A stretch of DNA of 64,000 bases, taken from assembly GCA_002261195.1 (NCBI GenBank), contig MVBO01000057.1, positions 21,416-85,415 of the forward strand, given 5' to 3'. Under the pieces are notes generated by a model. It had not been told where the DNA came from. It searched no databases and saw only the letters and a list, made by a program, of their open reading frames with translations. Shown piece after piece: positions 11,197-20,101 of the stretch (its first letter is position 1; every line of letters begins with the position of its first letter). Made by a program: the position numbers and the translations under genes. The DNA is from Bifiguratus adelaidae. Lineage: Eukaryota > Mucoromycota > Endogonomycetes > Endogonales.

Positions 11197-11829
11197 CTAT
11201 GCATGCCAAGCGTCCTCAAAGTGGAGATCGTCGAGGGCTGTCGTCACGTCGTTGATGTGTAGAGGTTTGCTTTCAAGATGCTGTAAATGTCGCCTTAGCA
11301 TCTCGAGACGACGGACAGCCGACTTGGTCGTGGGTGGATTGGATGGCTGCGATTCTTGTTTGGCAGCGTTCAGGACAGTCAAGAGCTGGGGAGGCAGACC
11401 ATAGACATCGTCTGTATAGCTGGTGTGCGCAAGGTACTCGACAATGTCTTGACTCGCAAACAGGTCGGTCAGATAACGAGAGTCTTCTATGACGACGTGC
11501 TCGGGGTGAGAGCGTGGTTGAGGAGTTTCGACGGCGTCTGTATAGTGAGGACTAGCGAGAAAGTCAACAACATCCTGTCCGTCGTGTTGCGCACCGACTC
11601 GGGGGCCGAGAGGCACGTTAGCAGGCTGAACCTGTAAAGGTTGGTCACCGTTCGTGAATGCGCGCCATTCCTCCGTCAGGTCGGCCGTCTCTTTGCCTTT
11701 GGCTGTCCGTATCGACCCTTGTTGCCGTTTCGAAGCTATATATTCCTTGGCACTGGCGGTGCTCTGTTCCTGCGCACGCGCATGCGCATGCGAACTATGG
11801 CCTCCTTTGTCACTCCAAAAGCTGTCCAT
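11197..11829 (-). CDS. Hypothetical protein with two internal YTD-type repeats
   Basis: An uninterrupted frame of 210 residues from ATG 11829; an open extension upstream begins with TTG and has no coding look. I do not recognise the family. Visible: MDSFWSDKGG start, a hydrophilic Ser/Ala/Gln-rich stretch, EEWRAFTNGD, and two related segments, VVDFLASPHYTDAVE and IVEYLAHTSYTDDVY, about 50 residues apart, which look like a duplicated short linear motif or helix. A leucine-rich helical segment (RRLEMLRRHLQHLE) follows. No signal peptide or membrane span. It converges on TIM10 with about 80 bases between stop codons. The frame could be one exon of a larger gene. Confidence 0.55.
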   Translation of the reverse strand: MDSFWSDKGGHSSHAHARAQEQSTASAKEYIASKRQQGSIRTAKGKETADLTEEWRAFTNGDQPLQVQPANVPLGPRVGAQHDGQDVVDFLASPHYTDAVETPQPRSHPEHVVIEDSRYLTDLFASQDIVEYLAHTSYTDDVYGLPPQLLTVLNAAKQESQPSNPPTTKSAVRRLEMLRRHLQHLESKPLHINDVTTALDDLHFEDAWHA

Positions 11830-12209
11830 GCATTTGTCATTTGAAAATTGGCTTGGCGAGTAGAGAATGGATTGGGATCTGTGGATACCCAAGAGATCTT
11901 GTCTCTGGATCCTCTCTTTGCATTCCCTGTCGTGGACTGACTCTGCTATCCTGATGGACAAGGCATTGGGTTAAAAAGGGCCCTTGCTTCACCTGCACGT
12001 CTCGTTTTCAGCCATTGAAACTCAATTAGAGCTGAGGATCAATCTGTTAGGGTAAACATGGCGCGACCTTTTGTCAACATCCTTTCATGGTCATCTCCAA
12101 TCCATGCCACTGTTCGTTTTAAGCGTGCGACTCAGCATGGTCCACGCTCTCGGATTCTGTACAATTAATTCTTCATATTCTATCGCATGCTGACGGTTGC
12201 TTCGACACC

Positions 12210-14226
12210 ATGTGGAGACGCTTAACTTGCTTTGCTGCGCTCTGTACTCTAGTCAACGCTTTCCAACTGGCCAATGACAAACATCGCGTCAAAGGTTTGA
12301 CGTTTGGAAATGGGAAGACGCTTCCTGAGAGTTATGCAGGTCACTTTGATATTCGGACGTTTGACACGCCGTCGGGTGCAGATACTGGCAAGACGGGAAT
12401 GTAAGTTGCCTAGGCAGGATGGTCAGTGTCCCATGATGCCATGGCTTACAGGTATGACCAAGGTTTTACTGGTTTTTCCCAGCGATCGATGTCCCAGTCG
12501 AGGAAGCGCCATTGCTTGTGTGAGTAGGCGGAGTTACAGAGTTCTTGGGGAAAGCTGGCATTGACCATCGACATACAACATAGATGGCTACAAGGTGGAC
12601 CTGGATCTTCCTCCATGCTTGGTCTGTTCTACGAGGTAAGGGAAGAAACAATGACAATTAGCCCTCGAGAAGATAGCTGACGCCGAGATATGCCTTAGAT
12701 GGGTCCAATCACTGTGGACAATGAGCTTAAACTTGCAGAGAACGTGTATTCTTGGGCTCGAAACTATTCCATGATTTTCGTTGATCAGCCCGTAGGCACA
12801 GGTAAAGCCGCCCGTCGCTACGGCCATCCACCAATGCTCATCATCGGCCAATCTAAGGCTTTTCGTATGTCAGGCCCAAAGCCAATGTGTCGGCTGTGGT
12901 CGAGGAGGAGAGCGACTTTGTCAATGCGCAAGATGTTAAATCACCGAGCCAGGACGATCCTATCGTCAGCACTGATAACCCAGTCAGTGCGTATAGTGGT
13001 CAACGCATCATGAGCCTCGACGAGAATGCCCATCGAAATTTCGGCAGGCATAACAGTTATGAGCAAGGATATGTGACCAATCAGTTTGGCGCCATGAACG
13101 ACTTTTTGAGCTTTATGGCACAGTTTTATGAGACGTATCCAGAACTTAAGAAAAACAAGCTCTACCTCACCGGTAAGACAGCGTGAAGGACCCGATGGGC
13201 TTTCTAACCACCGCTTTTATAGGTGAGTCGTATGCTGGTAAATATGTCCCGGCCTTTGGATACGCTATTCACATGCACAACGAACGCATCAAGAAAGGTG
13301 AGGTGTTCAGACAGGACACGAACAGTATGTGCTCATACTTGTTCTAGAACACAAAGCAGATTCGTTCCTGATACCACTGGAAGGCTTAGTCATTGGGAAT
13401 GGATTGACTGACCCCATTAGCGAGATTCAGGTGCACGGAGAGCTTGCATTTTACCTCGGTGAGTGCTGAGAACGGGTGCGCATTGTCAATAGGCTAACCG
13501 TGGTCAGGGCTTGTGGATCGGCTTCAGGCCGATGAAATCAACGCCATCGCTGATCGCGCTGTGCAACAAATTCGGGCTGGTAACTTTAGCGACGCAACCG
13601 ATACTCGAGTTGAGATTTTCAAGCTTTACAACGAATACACCGGCGGCGTCAATTGGTACGACGTTCGTAAAGGAGATGTTCAGTATGATTATAGCTACAT
13701 GAACAAGTTTATGAACCTGGCATCCACAAAAGAGTCCCTAAATGTCGATCAAGACTTGCAGTATGATAATAGGGGTGCGGCTGTTGCCGTGTTCATGAAG
13801 GTGAATAATCATCACGACAATGATCGTCTATAGTCGCTAACGCGCAGGTAGAATGACATTTGTCAATCCGTGGCCCATCTCTTGCCGACGCTGTTGAAGC
13901 ACTACAAGGTGATGCTCTTTCAAGGTCAATATGATTATCGTGACGGAGTCGCAGCCAATTGGCACTGGATTACCAATATCAAGTGGTCTGGTCAAAAGCA
14001 GTTCTTGAAGGAAAAGAGGGAGATCTGGAGGGTCAATGGTCGTGTCGCAGGTTGGGTTCGAAAGTATGAGCAACTGACGCTTTTGTCACTTTACGGTGCT
14101 GGCCATTTGGCTCCCATGGATCAACCGGTAAGTCTCCCTGTCGCCGCGATTTCTCACTGACCTTCTGCCTAGCTGAACACCTTCCAAATGATCACCAACT
14201 TTATCCAAGATCGTCCTTGGGCGTAA
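12210..14226 (+). CDS. Secreted serine carboxypeptidase, S10 family (CPVL-like)
   Basis: Serine carboxypeptidase of the vacuolar/secretory pathway. Ten exons: 12210..12400, 12463..12519, 12584..12635, 12699..12801, 12858..13172, 13223..13297, 13348..13458, 13508..13800, 13852..14127, 14173..14226; 1527 bases, 508 residues. A clear signal peptide starts the protein (MWRRLTCFAALCTLVNA). Motifs in order: FYWFFPAIDVP, the oxyanion/substrate region LVWLQGGPGSSSMLG, FVDQPVGTGFSYV, catalytic Ser in GESYAGKYVP, catalytic Asp in LFQGQYDYRDGV, and catalytic His in GAGHLAPMDQP. The WRVNGRVAGWVRKY segment before the His is typical of the CPVL/SCPEP1 branch. An acidic insert of about 70 residues follows FSYV and varies in the family. 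No damage seen. The substrate is unknown. Confidence 0.94.
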
Positions 14227-14324
14227 TGCTGAACGCTGATTGGCTGAAATCAACAATGTCCACCTTCATTTGGCAGCGTAAAGAGGCACCTTGTAGACGT
14301 GGACCATTGGTCCTTTTGTAAAGC

Positions 14325-16249
14325 ATGGATAGACTCTTTCCACTTAGCAACGTCTATTACAATGATGACGGTATACCGAGTGACACCTCGATTGCTCAGG
14401 TAATTGTCGCATAACTGCTGGACAACGCATGATTGACTGGCGGACAGCGAGCGACCGAGAAGAGCATTTTCAATCAGTACATGCGGTATCAAACCGGCGC
14501 TCCTCTCGTACGGAACCTTGACGAGTAAGACGAGAGTGCAAATTTGACTCACTGGTTGACCGTTCTTAGGGTAGAGCTACGTCGACAGAAACACATTAAC
14601 TTTCTGCTCAGTGGACTGGAAGGACTCAAGAGTTACATGATTGCCCTGGACGCCAGTAAACCATGGTTGATCTATTGGATCATTCACTCGCTAGATTTAT
14701 TGGACTATGACCTGACCGAGGAACAGCAGACAAGGTAGCGTTCCGTCGGACCGAGATGTTGGCGAGGCTGATCGAGATGGCAGAGCGATATCGTCTTTGG
14801 CGGCATGTCAGGCGCCATCAGGTGGCTATGGAGGTGGGCCCGACCAGGTAGCTCATTTAGCGACGACATATGCCGCGGTCAATGCGCTGGCTACGGTAGG
14901 CACCGAGGCAGCCTACGAGAGCATCAATCGGTATGTGAATACGCGCAAAACAAGACAACATGACGCTGACAAAGGTGGTTATAGGGAGAAGATGCTCGAG
15001 TTTCTGTTGAGTGTCAAGAACCCTGACGGGTCCTTTTGTGTACATCGTGGTGGAGAGGTGGATATTAGGTAGGTCTAAAACACGCAATTTTCTCGTCTAC
15101 GTCAGACTCAGGCGTTCACTAGGGGCTCTTATTTGGCGCTTTCTGTGGCAGCGCTGCTAAATATAATGACACCAGATTTGACTCGGAATTGCGGTGCGTA
15201 CATTAGAAGGCAAGTCATCATGATGTCCATGATCATACTTTTTGCTCACGGTTTCTGCAGTTGTCAAACATTTGAAGGAGGCATTGGCCCATGTCCAGGC
15301 GTGGAGGCTCATGGTGGATACACATTCAACGGTTTGGCAGCGATTGAACTTCTTGGAGAAATGCACACGCTCAATGTCCCGAAACTAGTAGCAAGTATCC
15401 CGAGATTGTGTGATGGCTAAAGGAGCTGACGTCCCTTAGGAATGGTGTTGTGCACGACAAAGCTACCATGAGGGCGGGTTTCAAGGTCGAACGAATAAAC
15501 TCGTGGATGGTTGCTATTCCTATTGGGTTGGCGGGCTCTTTCCCTTGCTCGCTGCCCAAGTGGATCAACGGACGCATGGAAAGAGTGACTCCGTTGCTTC
15601 CATTAACGACATGAAAGGTGAGCTTACCTGCGGTACAAGCAAGTGTTCGGTTTATTGACGCTACCATGACAGACTTTTTGCTAGACGGAGGTACATTTTT
15701 CTCATAGATCTATTTATGACATGCCCAACCTTGTTTCTTCCAGATGCGCTTCAAGCGTACATTTTGCTATGTTGCCAAGATATTCGAGGCGGTCTATGCG
15801 ACAAACCCGGAAAGTGCGTGCTGCCGTAAACGTAAACCCGAAAATCGGCTAATGGTTGACCTTTAGACACCCGGATTATTACCATACTTGCTATTGCCTC
15901 TCTGGTCTGACATCCGTGCAACACAATGTACGATTCCTCAATGACATGTACCAAGAGGCGCTCCGACAAGGATTCCCCAGTGGTACTCCAGAAACGCATT
16001 GTCTAGCCAATCTCTTTTACATTGACGGCGATCTCTTTGATGTGGTCGGTCAACCGGATAATCTACTGGCAAGTCTCGTATGACGCCTTTCATGCAAGTC
16101 GCCTAATCTTTCTACAGAGAGCAACCCACCCTGTACACAATGTCGATCTCCTTAAAACACGACGCATGTATTATTACTTTTACAAGCAAGAACTCGCACC
16201 GTGGCTACACCTGTTACCTACCGAGTCAATATGTGACCCCGTTCCATAA
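14325..16249 (+). CDS. RAM1: Protein farnesyltransferase beta subunit
   Basis: Catalytic subunit that attaches farnesyl to CaaX proteins such as Ras and mating factors. Twelve exons: 14325..14399, 14448..14524, 14570..14734, 14784..14930, 14985..15068, 15123..15209, 15261..15390, 15440..15617, 15673..15690, 15744..15813, 15867..16068, 16118..16249; 1365 bases, 454 residues. Alpha-alpha barrel repeats are obvious: CQAPSGGYGGGPDQVAHLA, VKNPDGSFCVHRGGEVD, CQTFEGGIGPCPGVEAHGGY, HEGGFQGRTNKLVDGCYSYW. Zinc ligands: Asp and Cys in LVDGCYSYW and His in DYYHTCYCLSG. Exon 9 is 18 bases. Three introns (15210..15260, 15391..15439, 16069..16117) start with GCAAGT rather than GT; each gives exact alignment length to the animal enzyme (for instance QPDNLLRATHPVHN). 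Confidence 0.95.
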
Positions 16250-16478
16250 ATTGGATTGTATAACGTTTTTCCAAACCTTACAAAAGGGCGAAAATTGTAT
16301 ATCTATGCATTGATCCGTCGACGGCAAGCTAGCCGTTTGGATAGCTTGATCCGTTCAAGGCTCCCGTTCTCTTATTACAAAAACAGTGTCCTCTCGGACC
16401 AGCCAAATTGACCATATATGGAAAATGATCGCTCTCACGGCTGTTTATGAACCGAGCTTGCCGATCTGCGTTGGCGTC

Positions 16479-16485
16479 TATAAAA
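16479..16485 (+). promoter_or_regulatory. TATA box of the decayed dehydrogenase gene
   Basis: TATAAAA lies 50 bases upstream of the expected start site of the pseudogene that follows. Position and exact match to consensus support a core promoter that has outlived the coding sequence. No expression evidence. Confidence 0.45.
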
Positions 16486-16534
16486 CGCCGAGGAGGCTCC
16501 TCGTTCTCTCATACGTCAAGTAAAAACAACAACC

Positions 16535-17404
16535 ATCAATAACATATCTCGTTTAGCAGGAAAGGTCGCCCTCGTTACCGGTTCATCTAGGGGAATAGGC
16601 GCCGAGGTACGTACTCTGCCCGTTTCCCGCTCTGAACCCTCACACGTCACATTAGATTGTCCAGAAATTGGCGAGTGAGGGTGCAAAGTCGCCGTTGTCT
16701 ACGCATAGGATGCCACGAGTGTCGACAAGGTCGTCAAGGCCATACAAGACAAGGGTGGTGTCGCCAAGGCATTTGAAGCCAACGTTGCCGAAGTCTCTTC
16801 GATCCGTCAATTGATGGAGGAGGTCGTCAAGACCTATGGTGCCCTGGATATCTGTGTTTCCAATGCAGGCGTGGAGCATTTCGGCGAGTTTGGCACGGTG
16901 ACGGAAGAAGAATTCGGTCGGACCTTTGGCATCAACACCCGAGGTCAGCTCATTGTCCTCCAAGAGGCATCCAAACACATGGGCGAAGGAGGTCGATTAG
17001 TCGCCTTGAGCAGCGTGAGTGCCTACATAGCCGTCCCCAAACACGCTTTGTACGCTGCCTCCAAGGCGGCCATTGTGGCTTTTGTGCGCCATAACGCTCA
17101 AGATTTGGGGAAGCACAAGATCAAGCAACGCGGTGGCGCCAGGTGGCGTGGCGTCGGATATGTCGAACGAGTACGCGACATACTACCTCAATCCCCATTC
17201 GATCTTGTCGATCGAAGACTAATGCAAGGCCATGACTCCCTTGTATCGATTTGGTGCGCCAAAGGATGTTCGCCAATGCTGTTTTTGGTGGGACCAGAGG
17301 GAGAGTGGGTCAATGGTACGTCCCTCCACGTCAAGTAAATGGTCGAGAAGAATACATCATGGCTTTTCACTAACTTGTGAGATAGTGGTGGCTTCTACGC
17401 CTAG
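16535..17404 (+). pseudogene. Short-chain dehydrogenase/reductase pseudogene
   Basis: Remnant of a classical SDR (3-oxoacyl-ACP reductase / glucose-dehydrogenase type). Recognisable pieces: LAGKVALVTGSSRGIGAE (nucleotide-binding TGxxxGxG), IVQKLASEGAK, LDICVSNAGVEHFG, catalytic ALSSVSAYIAVPKHALYAASKAA (Ser, Tyr, Lys), FLVGPEGEWVNGTSLHV and GGFYA. Lesions: the expected start reads ATC at 16535; one base is lost near 16690 (AKVAVVYA); TAG at 16706; a shift at 17121-17126; TAA at 17220; further shifts near 17271 and 17285. Intron sites are intact: 16607..16655 and about 17337..17387 (GTAAAT...GATAG). Changes hit several codons independently, so sequencing error is unlikely to explain all of them. 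The catalytic triad region stays open for about 100 codons, which suggests recent decay. Confidence 0.85.
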
Positions 17405-17712
17405 ACGATTAGAATACTTGTTTGTTTTTTGTTGAGCTTAACCCTGATTCTGTTTTGACCAAGTATATACATAAATAAAGACGACTACGTTTGTTGCAAC
17501 AAGAAACTAATGTCGTTTTGTAACTGTGTGACGAGCTCCATCGCATTCTCGACACGAGTGGTCGTCTGCTGGGTCGCATTAGCTTGAATACCGAATATCA
17601 AGAGGCGGGCGTCCAGCGTCACGGTAGCCATGTTGGTGCGTGTTTCATCAGATGGCCATGACTCGTCTTTAACCCATGCAAGTATGCGTTCTCGAGCCGC
17701 GTCCAGAATACC

Positions 17713-18954
17713 CTAGGCTTTGGCAGTTTCCATGGCATCCATGATATGTCGTAGAGCGAGCAAACGCCATTGGAGCTTTTGTGTGCTCTGTTGCAACTCT
17801 GACAGCTCCTTTTCGCGTTGCTCAATTTGTTGGGCAACCTCTGGTGTCGCCTGTTCCGAAATTTCTTCCTTGCGTCTCGAAGCTTCTTCCTTGAGCGCAC
17901 GTACCTCCAACTCGGTACGGCTGATGAATTCTTTGGCATCCAAGACATCGGCATCTTTGCTATCCAGTACCGCTTTCATGCAATCAATCTCCTTGATGAT
18001 CTCTTGACGCTTGCTCTCGTTGTCCTTGACGCTAGCAGAGTGTTGGTCCAAGTCTTGCTGCGCTTGCTGCTGTTGCAATGCTATTTGCTTGATGTCTTCT
18101 TCTACCTGCGCCAGTTGCTTTGAAAGATCCAGCAATGCTTGCTTTATCTTGGGATCTTGTTGCATTGGTGGAGGCATCGACGGCGGTGATGGGGCAGGAC
18201 ATGAAGGAGGAGGTGTGGGAGGTAGGGGAGAAGACAGCAGACGCTCAGGGAAAGGAGCCGTCCGGGCACCATGGAATGAAGGAATTGGTGGAAGTGGACT
18301 TGATGGAGGTGCGGAAGGCGCGTGATTGAAAACATCGGTCGGAGCCCGTGGAAGGCTGGGTAAAGGACGATGGGGTGACCGTGCGGGCGGTCGGGGATTA
18401 AGTGCCGTAGGTATTGGTGGCAGTGGAGAGCTAGGAGGAGAGATTAGAGGAGGAGACATCACTCTTTCCGGCGGTGTGGGTATCGGGGAGGGTAGAGGCG
18501 GAAGCGGACAATCGATGATAGGCTTGGGAGTATTAGCACGCGCAGGTAACGGTAGGTTCTTGTCCAGTGAGCGTGGTCGACGCGCCACCCGGGTAGGCGT
18601 TGACTTGCTGGACACTGGAGCGACGGGTGTTGGAGCTTGCGGAGGAGGAGGAGGTGGAGGTAAGATGGGCGGCGATGATCTTGATCCATACGTCACCGAG
18701 TTACGACGAGATGATGTCCGTGATGAGGGCGGAGAGCCACTGCTGAGGGTCGAAAAGCGTGAAAGGCGCGGTGTTACGGGAAACTCTGGAAGACCATCCA
18801 ACATGGGCAATGGGCTGATGGGCGGTGGTTTCGCGGGTGGAATCTTTCGTGTGGACAGGTGACGCGGTCCCGTGAGTATGGACGGTGCAGAGCTTGTGCT
18901 CTGTGTCGAGATAGAAGACGCGACAGACAGTCGCTCATCCCTTCTCGAAAGCAT
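17713..18954 (-). CDS. Proline-rich, coiled-coil protein of unknown function (frame continues past TAG)
   Basis: 413 residues from ATG 18954 (MLSRRDERLSV); the longer upstream frame starts with TTG. I do not recognise the family. The first 250 residues are Pro/Ser-rich with many PPLP and PPP runs, which could bind SH3, WW or profilin. About residues 255-410 form a long coiled coil (IKQALLDLSKQLAQVEED, then a stretch rich in Q, then AKEFISRTELEVRALKEE). The frame ends at TAG 17715..17713, but the same frame stays open for 75 more codons, to a second TAG at 17487..17485; the extra peptide also looks protein-like (ARERILAWVKDESWPS, VENAMELVTQLQNDISFLLQQ). The upstream ORF on the same strand ends only 28 bases before this start, one base out of frame. 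Either a single split gene or two genes; unresolved. Confidence 0.55.
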   Translation of the reverse strand: MLSRRDERLSVASSISTQSTSSAPSILTGPRHLSTRKIPPAKPPPISPLPMLDGLPEFPVTPRLSRFSTLSSGSPPSSRTSSRRNSVTYGSRSSPPILPPPPPPPQAPTPVAPVSSKSTPTRVARRPRSLDKNLPLPARANTPKPIIDCPLPPLPSPIPTPPERVMSPPLISPPSSPLPPIPTALNPRPPARSPHRPLPSLPRAPTDVFNHAPSAPPSSPLPPIPSFHGARTAPFPERLLSSPLPPTPPPSCPAPSPPSMPPPMQQDPKIKQALLDLSKQLAQVEEDIKQIALQQQQAQQDLDQHSASVKDNESKRQEIIKEIDCMKAVLDSKDADVLDAKEFISRTELEVRALKEEASRRKEEISEQATPEVAQQIEQREKELSELQQSTQKLQWRLLALRHIMDAMETAKA

Positions 18955-18982
18955 CAGCGAGAGAGTAGAAATGTGCACCAAA

Positions 18983-20014
18983 TCAAGATTCCTGGAAAGG
19001 CGTCAATGTGCCATCAAAGTCAAGAACGCTTGGAAGTGAGAGATCATCCATGGCTTCTGGCGTGGGAGGCACGCCGTCATGCCATCCCATATTGTGTGGA
19101 TAGTATTCTACCAGGCGAGGTTCATCTTCGAGCATATCTTCATTTTGATCCTCAATGGTGGATTGACTGAGGGACGGAGGTGTATAACGCTGATAGGATC
19201 GCTCTTGAAAATGATCTTCCTCTCCAGGTTGGCTGGTGGGTTGAAAGTGCAAGAGTTGACCTCGAATATCGAACGGCGGCTTCTCCTCTTCATCTTCCGT
19301 CTCGGCATCCTGTATTTCCATCCTCTGTTCCTCATCGTCGCGTTCTCTGCTACCAACTGCCTCGTCTGGATCGCTCGAGGGCTCAACGATGGCGCCAAGA
19401 TGATGCTGGTAGGATGAATAATGTCGCATTCGATACAAGGGGTCGTCCAATGATCCATAATGCTCAAACAGATCTTCCTCCGGTTGACTTGATGGCACGA
19501 CGCTTTTAGGTTGCTTGGAGCGCGGTAGGGGTGATGCATAATCGTCGTCTGTGCTCGCATCCTCTAGTATTTCCTCTTGATGCGTGCTAGAGACGTGTGG
19601 TGCTGTGATTGGCGACTCATGGACAAGCTGTACCGGAAAGGACGGTACGGGCGCTTCGTCGTCCTGGGTTTCCATGTCCGCATAGTCGACCGGTCGGTCA
19701 GTAGCCTTGACCGGTGTCTCGATCTCGTCGATGCCCTTCAAGACCTTGACGGGCGACTCCAACACCTCGCGCTCATCTTCAATCAAGGCTGGAGACTCTC
19801 GGGGCACTGATTCCTCGTCCGACTCTTCAATCTCTTCAATCCAACCTTCATTCCGTTTTTGACGCTTGTTCCGTCGTCGCTTCCCATCGCGTCTTACTCG
19901 AATCTTGTCCGCAGGAGGACCGAGCAAGGCCTCAATGTCAGAGAGACTTTGGTCAACAGAGTCCCGCGATCCTATCGTAGCATCCGTAGACGAGAGTGAC
20001 TCCCGCAGTCGCAT
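18983..20014 (-). CDS. Acidic hypothetical protein, possibly the 5' part of the next ORF
   Basis: 343 residues from ATG 20014 (MRLRESLSSTDA); the frame above this begins with TTG. Family not recognised. It has a short basic patch (RRDGKRRRNKRQKR, likely a nuclear localisation signal), then a long acidic, Ser/Pro-rich disordered region with many D/E runs, and ends DFDGTLTPFQES. No transmembrane segment or known fold can be seen. The stop at 18983 is followed 28 bases later by the start of the proline-rich coiled-coil ORF on the same strand, too short for separate promoters, so both may belong to one transcript. An acceptor-like TTTCCAG lies at the end of this ORF, but I find no good donor upstream of it. 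Confidence 0.5.
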   Translation of the reverse strand: MRLRESLSSTDATIGSRDSVDQSLSDIEALLGPPADKIRVRRDGKRRRNKRQKRNEGWIEEIEESDEESVPRESPALIEDEREVLESPVKVLKGIDEIETPVKATDRPVDYADMETQDDEAPVPSFPVQLVHESPITAPHVSSTHQEEILEDASTDDDYASPLPRSKQPKSVVPSSQPEEDLFEHYGSLDDPLYRMRHYSSYQHHLGAIVEPSSDPDEAVGSRERDDEEQRMEIQDAETEDEEEKPPFDIRGQLLHFQPTSQPGEEDHFQERSYQRYTPPSLSQSTIEDQNEDMLEDEPRLVEYYPHNMGWHDGVPPTPEAMDDLSLPSVLDFDGTLTPFQES

Positions 20015-20101
20015 AGCATGTCTTGCCAAAATGGAATTTATGTACAAATGCCTTCTATTCTAAATACAACGGCATAAAGTCTATTGTCTATGGGATGGCA
20101 T

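Noticed and set aside
14325-17404. Biosynthetic gene cluster combining prenyltransferase and dehydrogenase
   Set aside because: The prenyltransferase is the housekeeping protein farnesyltransferase beta subunit and the dehydrogenase is a pseudogene; no backbone synthase is nearby.
17713-17715. General reassignment of TAG to a sense codon
   Set aside because: TAG cleanly ends ALA1, GCN1, TIM10, MCT1 and bL31m at the expected family length, so TAG is a normal stop in this genome.
18326-18862. Plus-strand Gly-rich open frame of 178 codons
   Set aside because: It is the antisense of the proline-rich region: CCN codons read as GGN. Composition explains it and it has no independent support.
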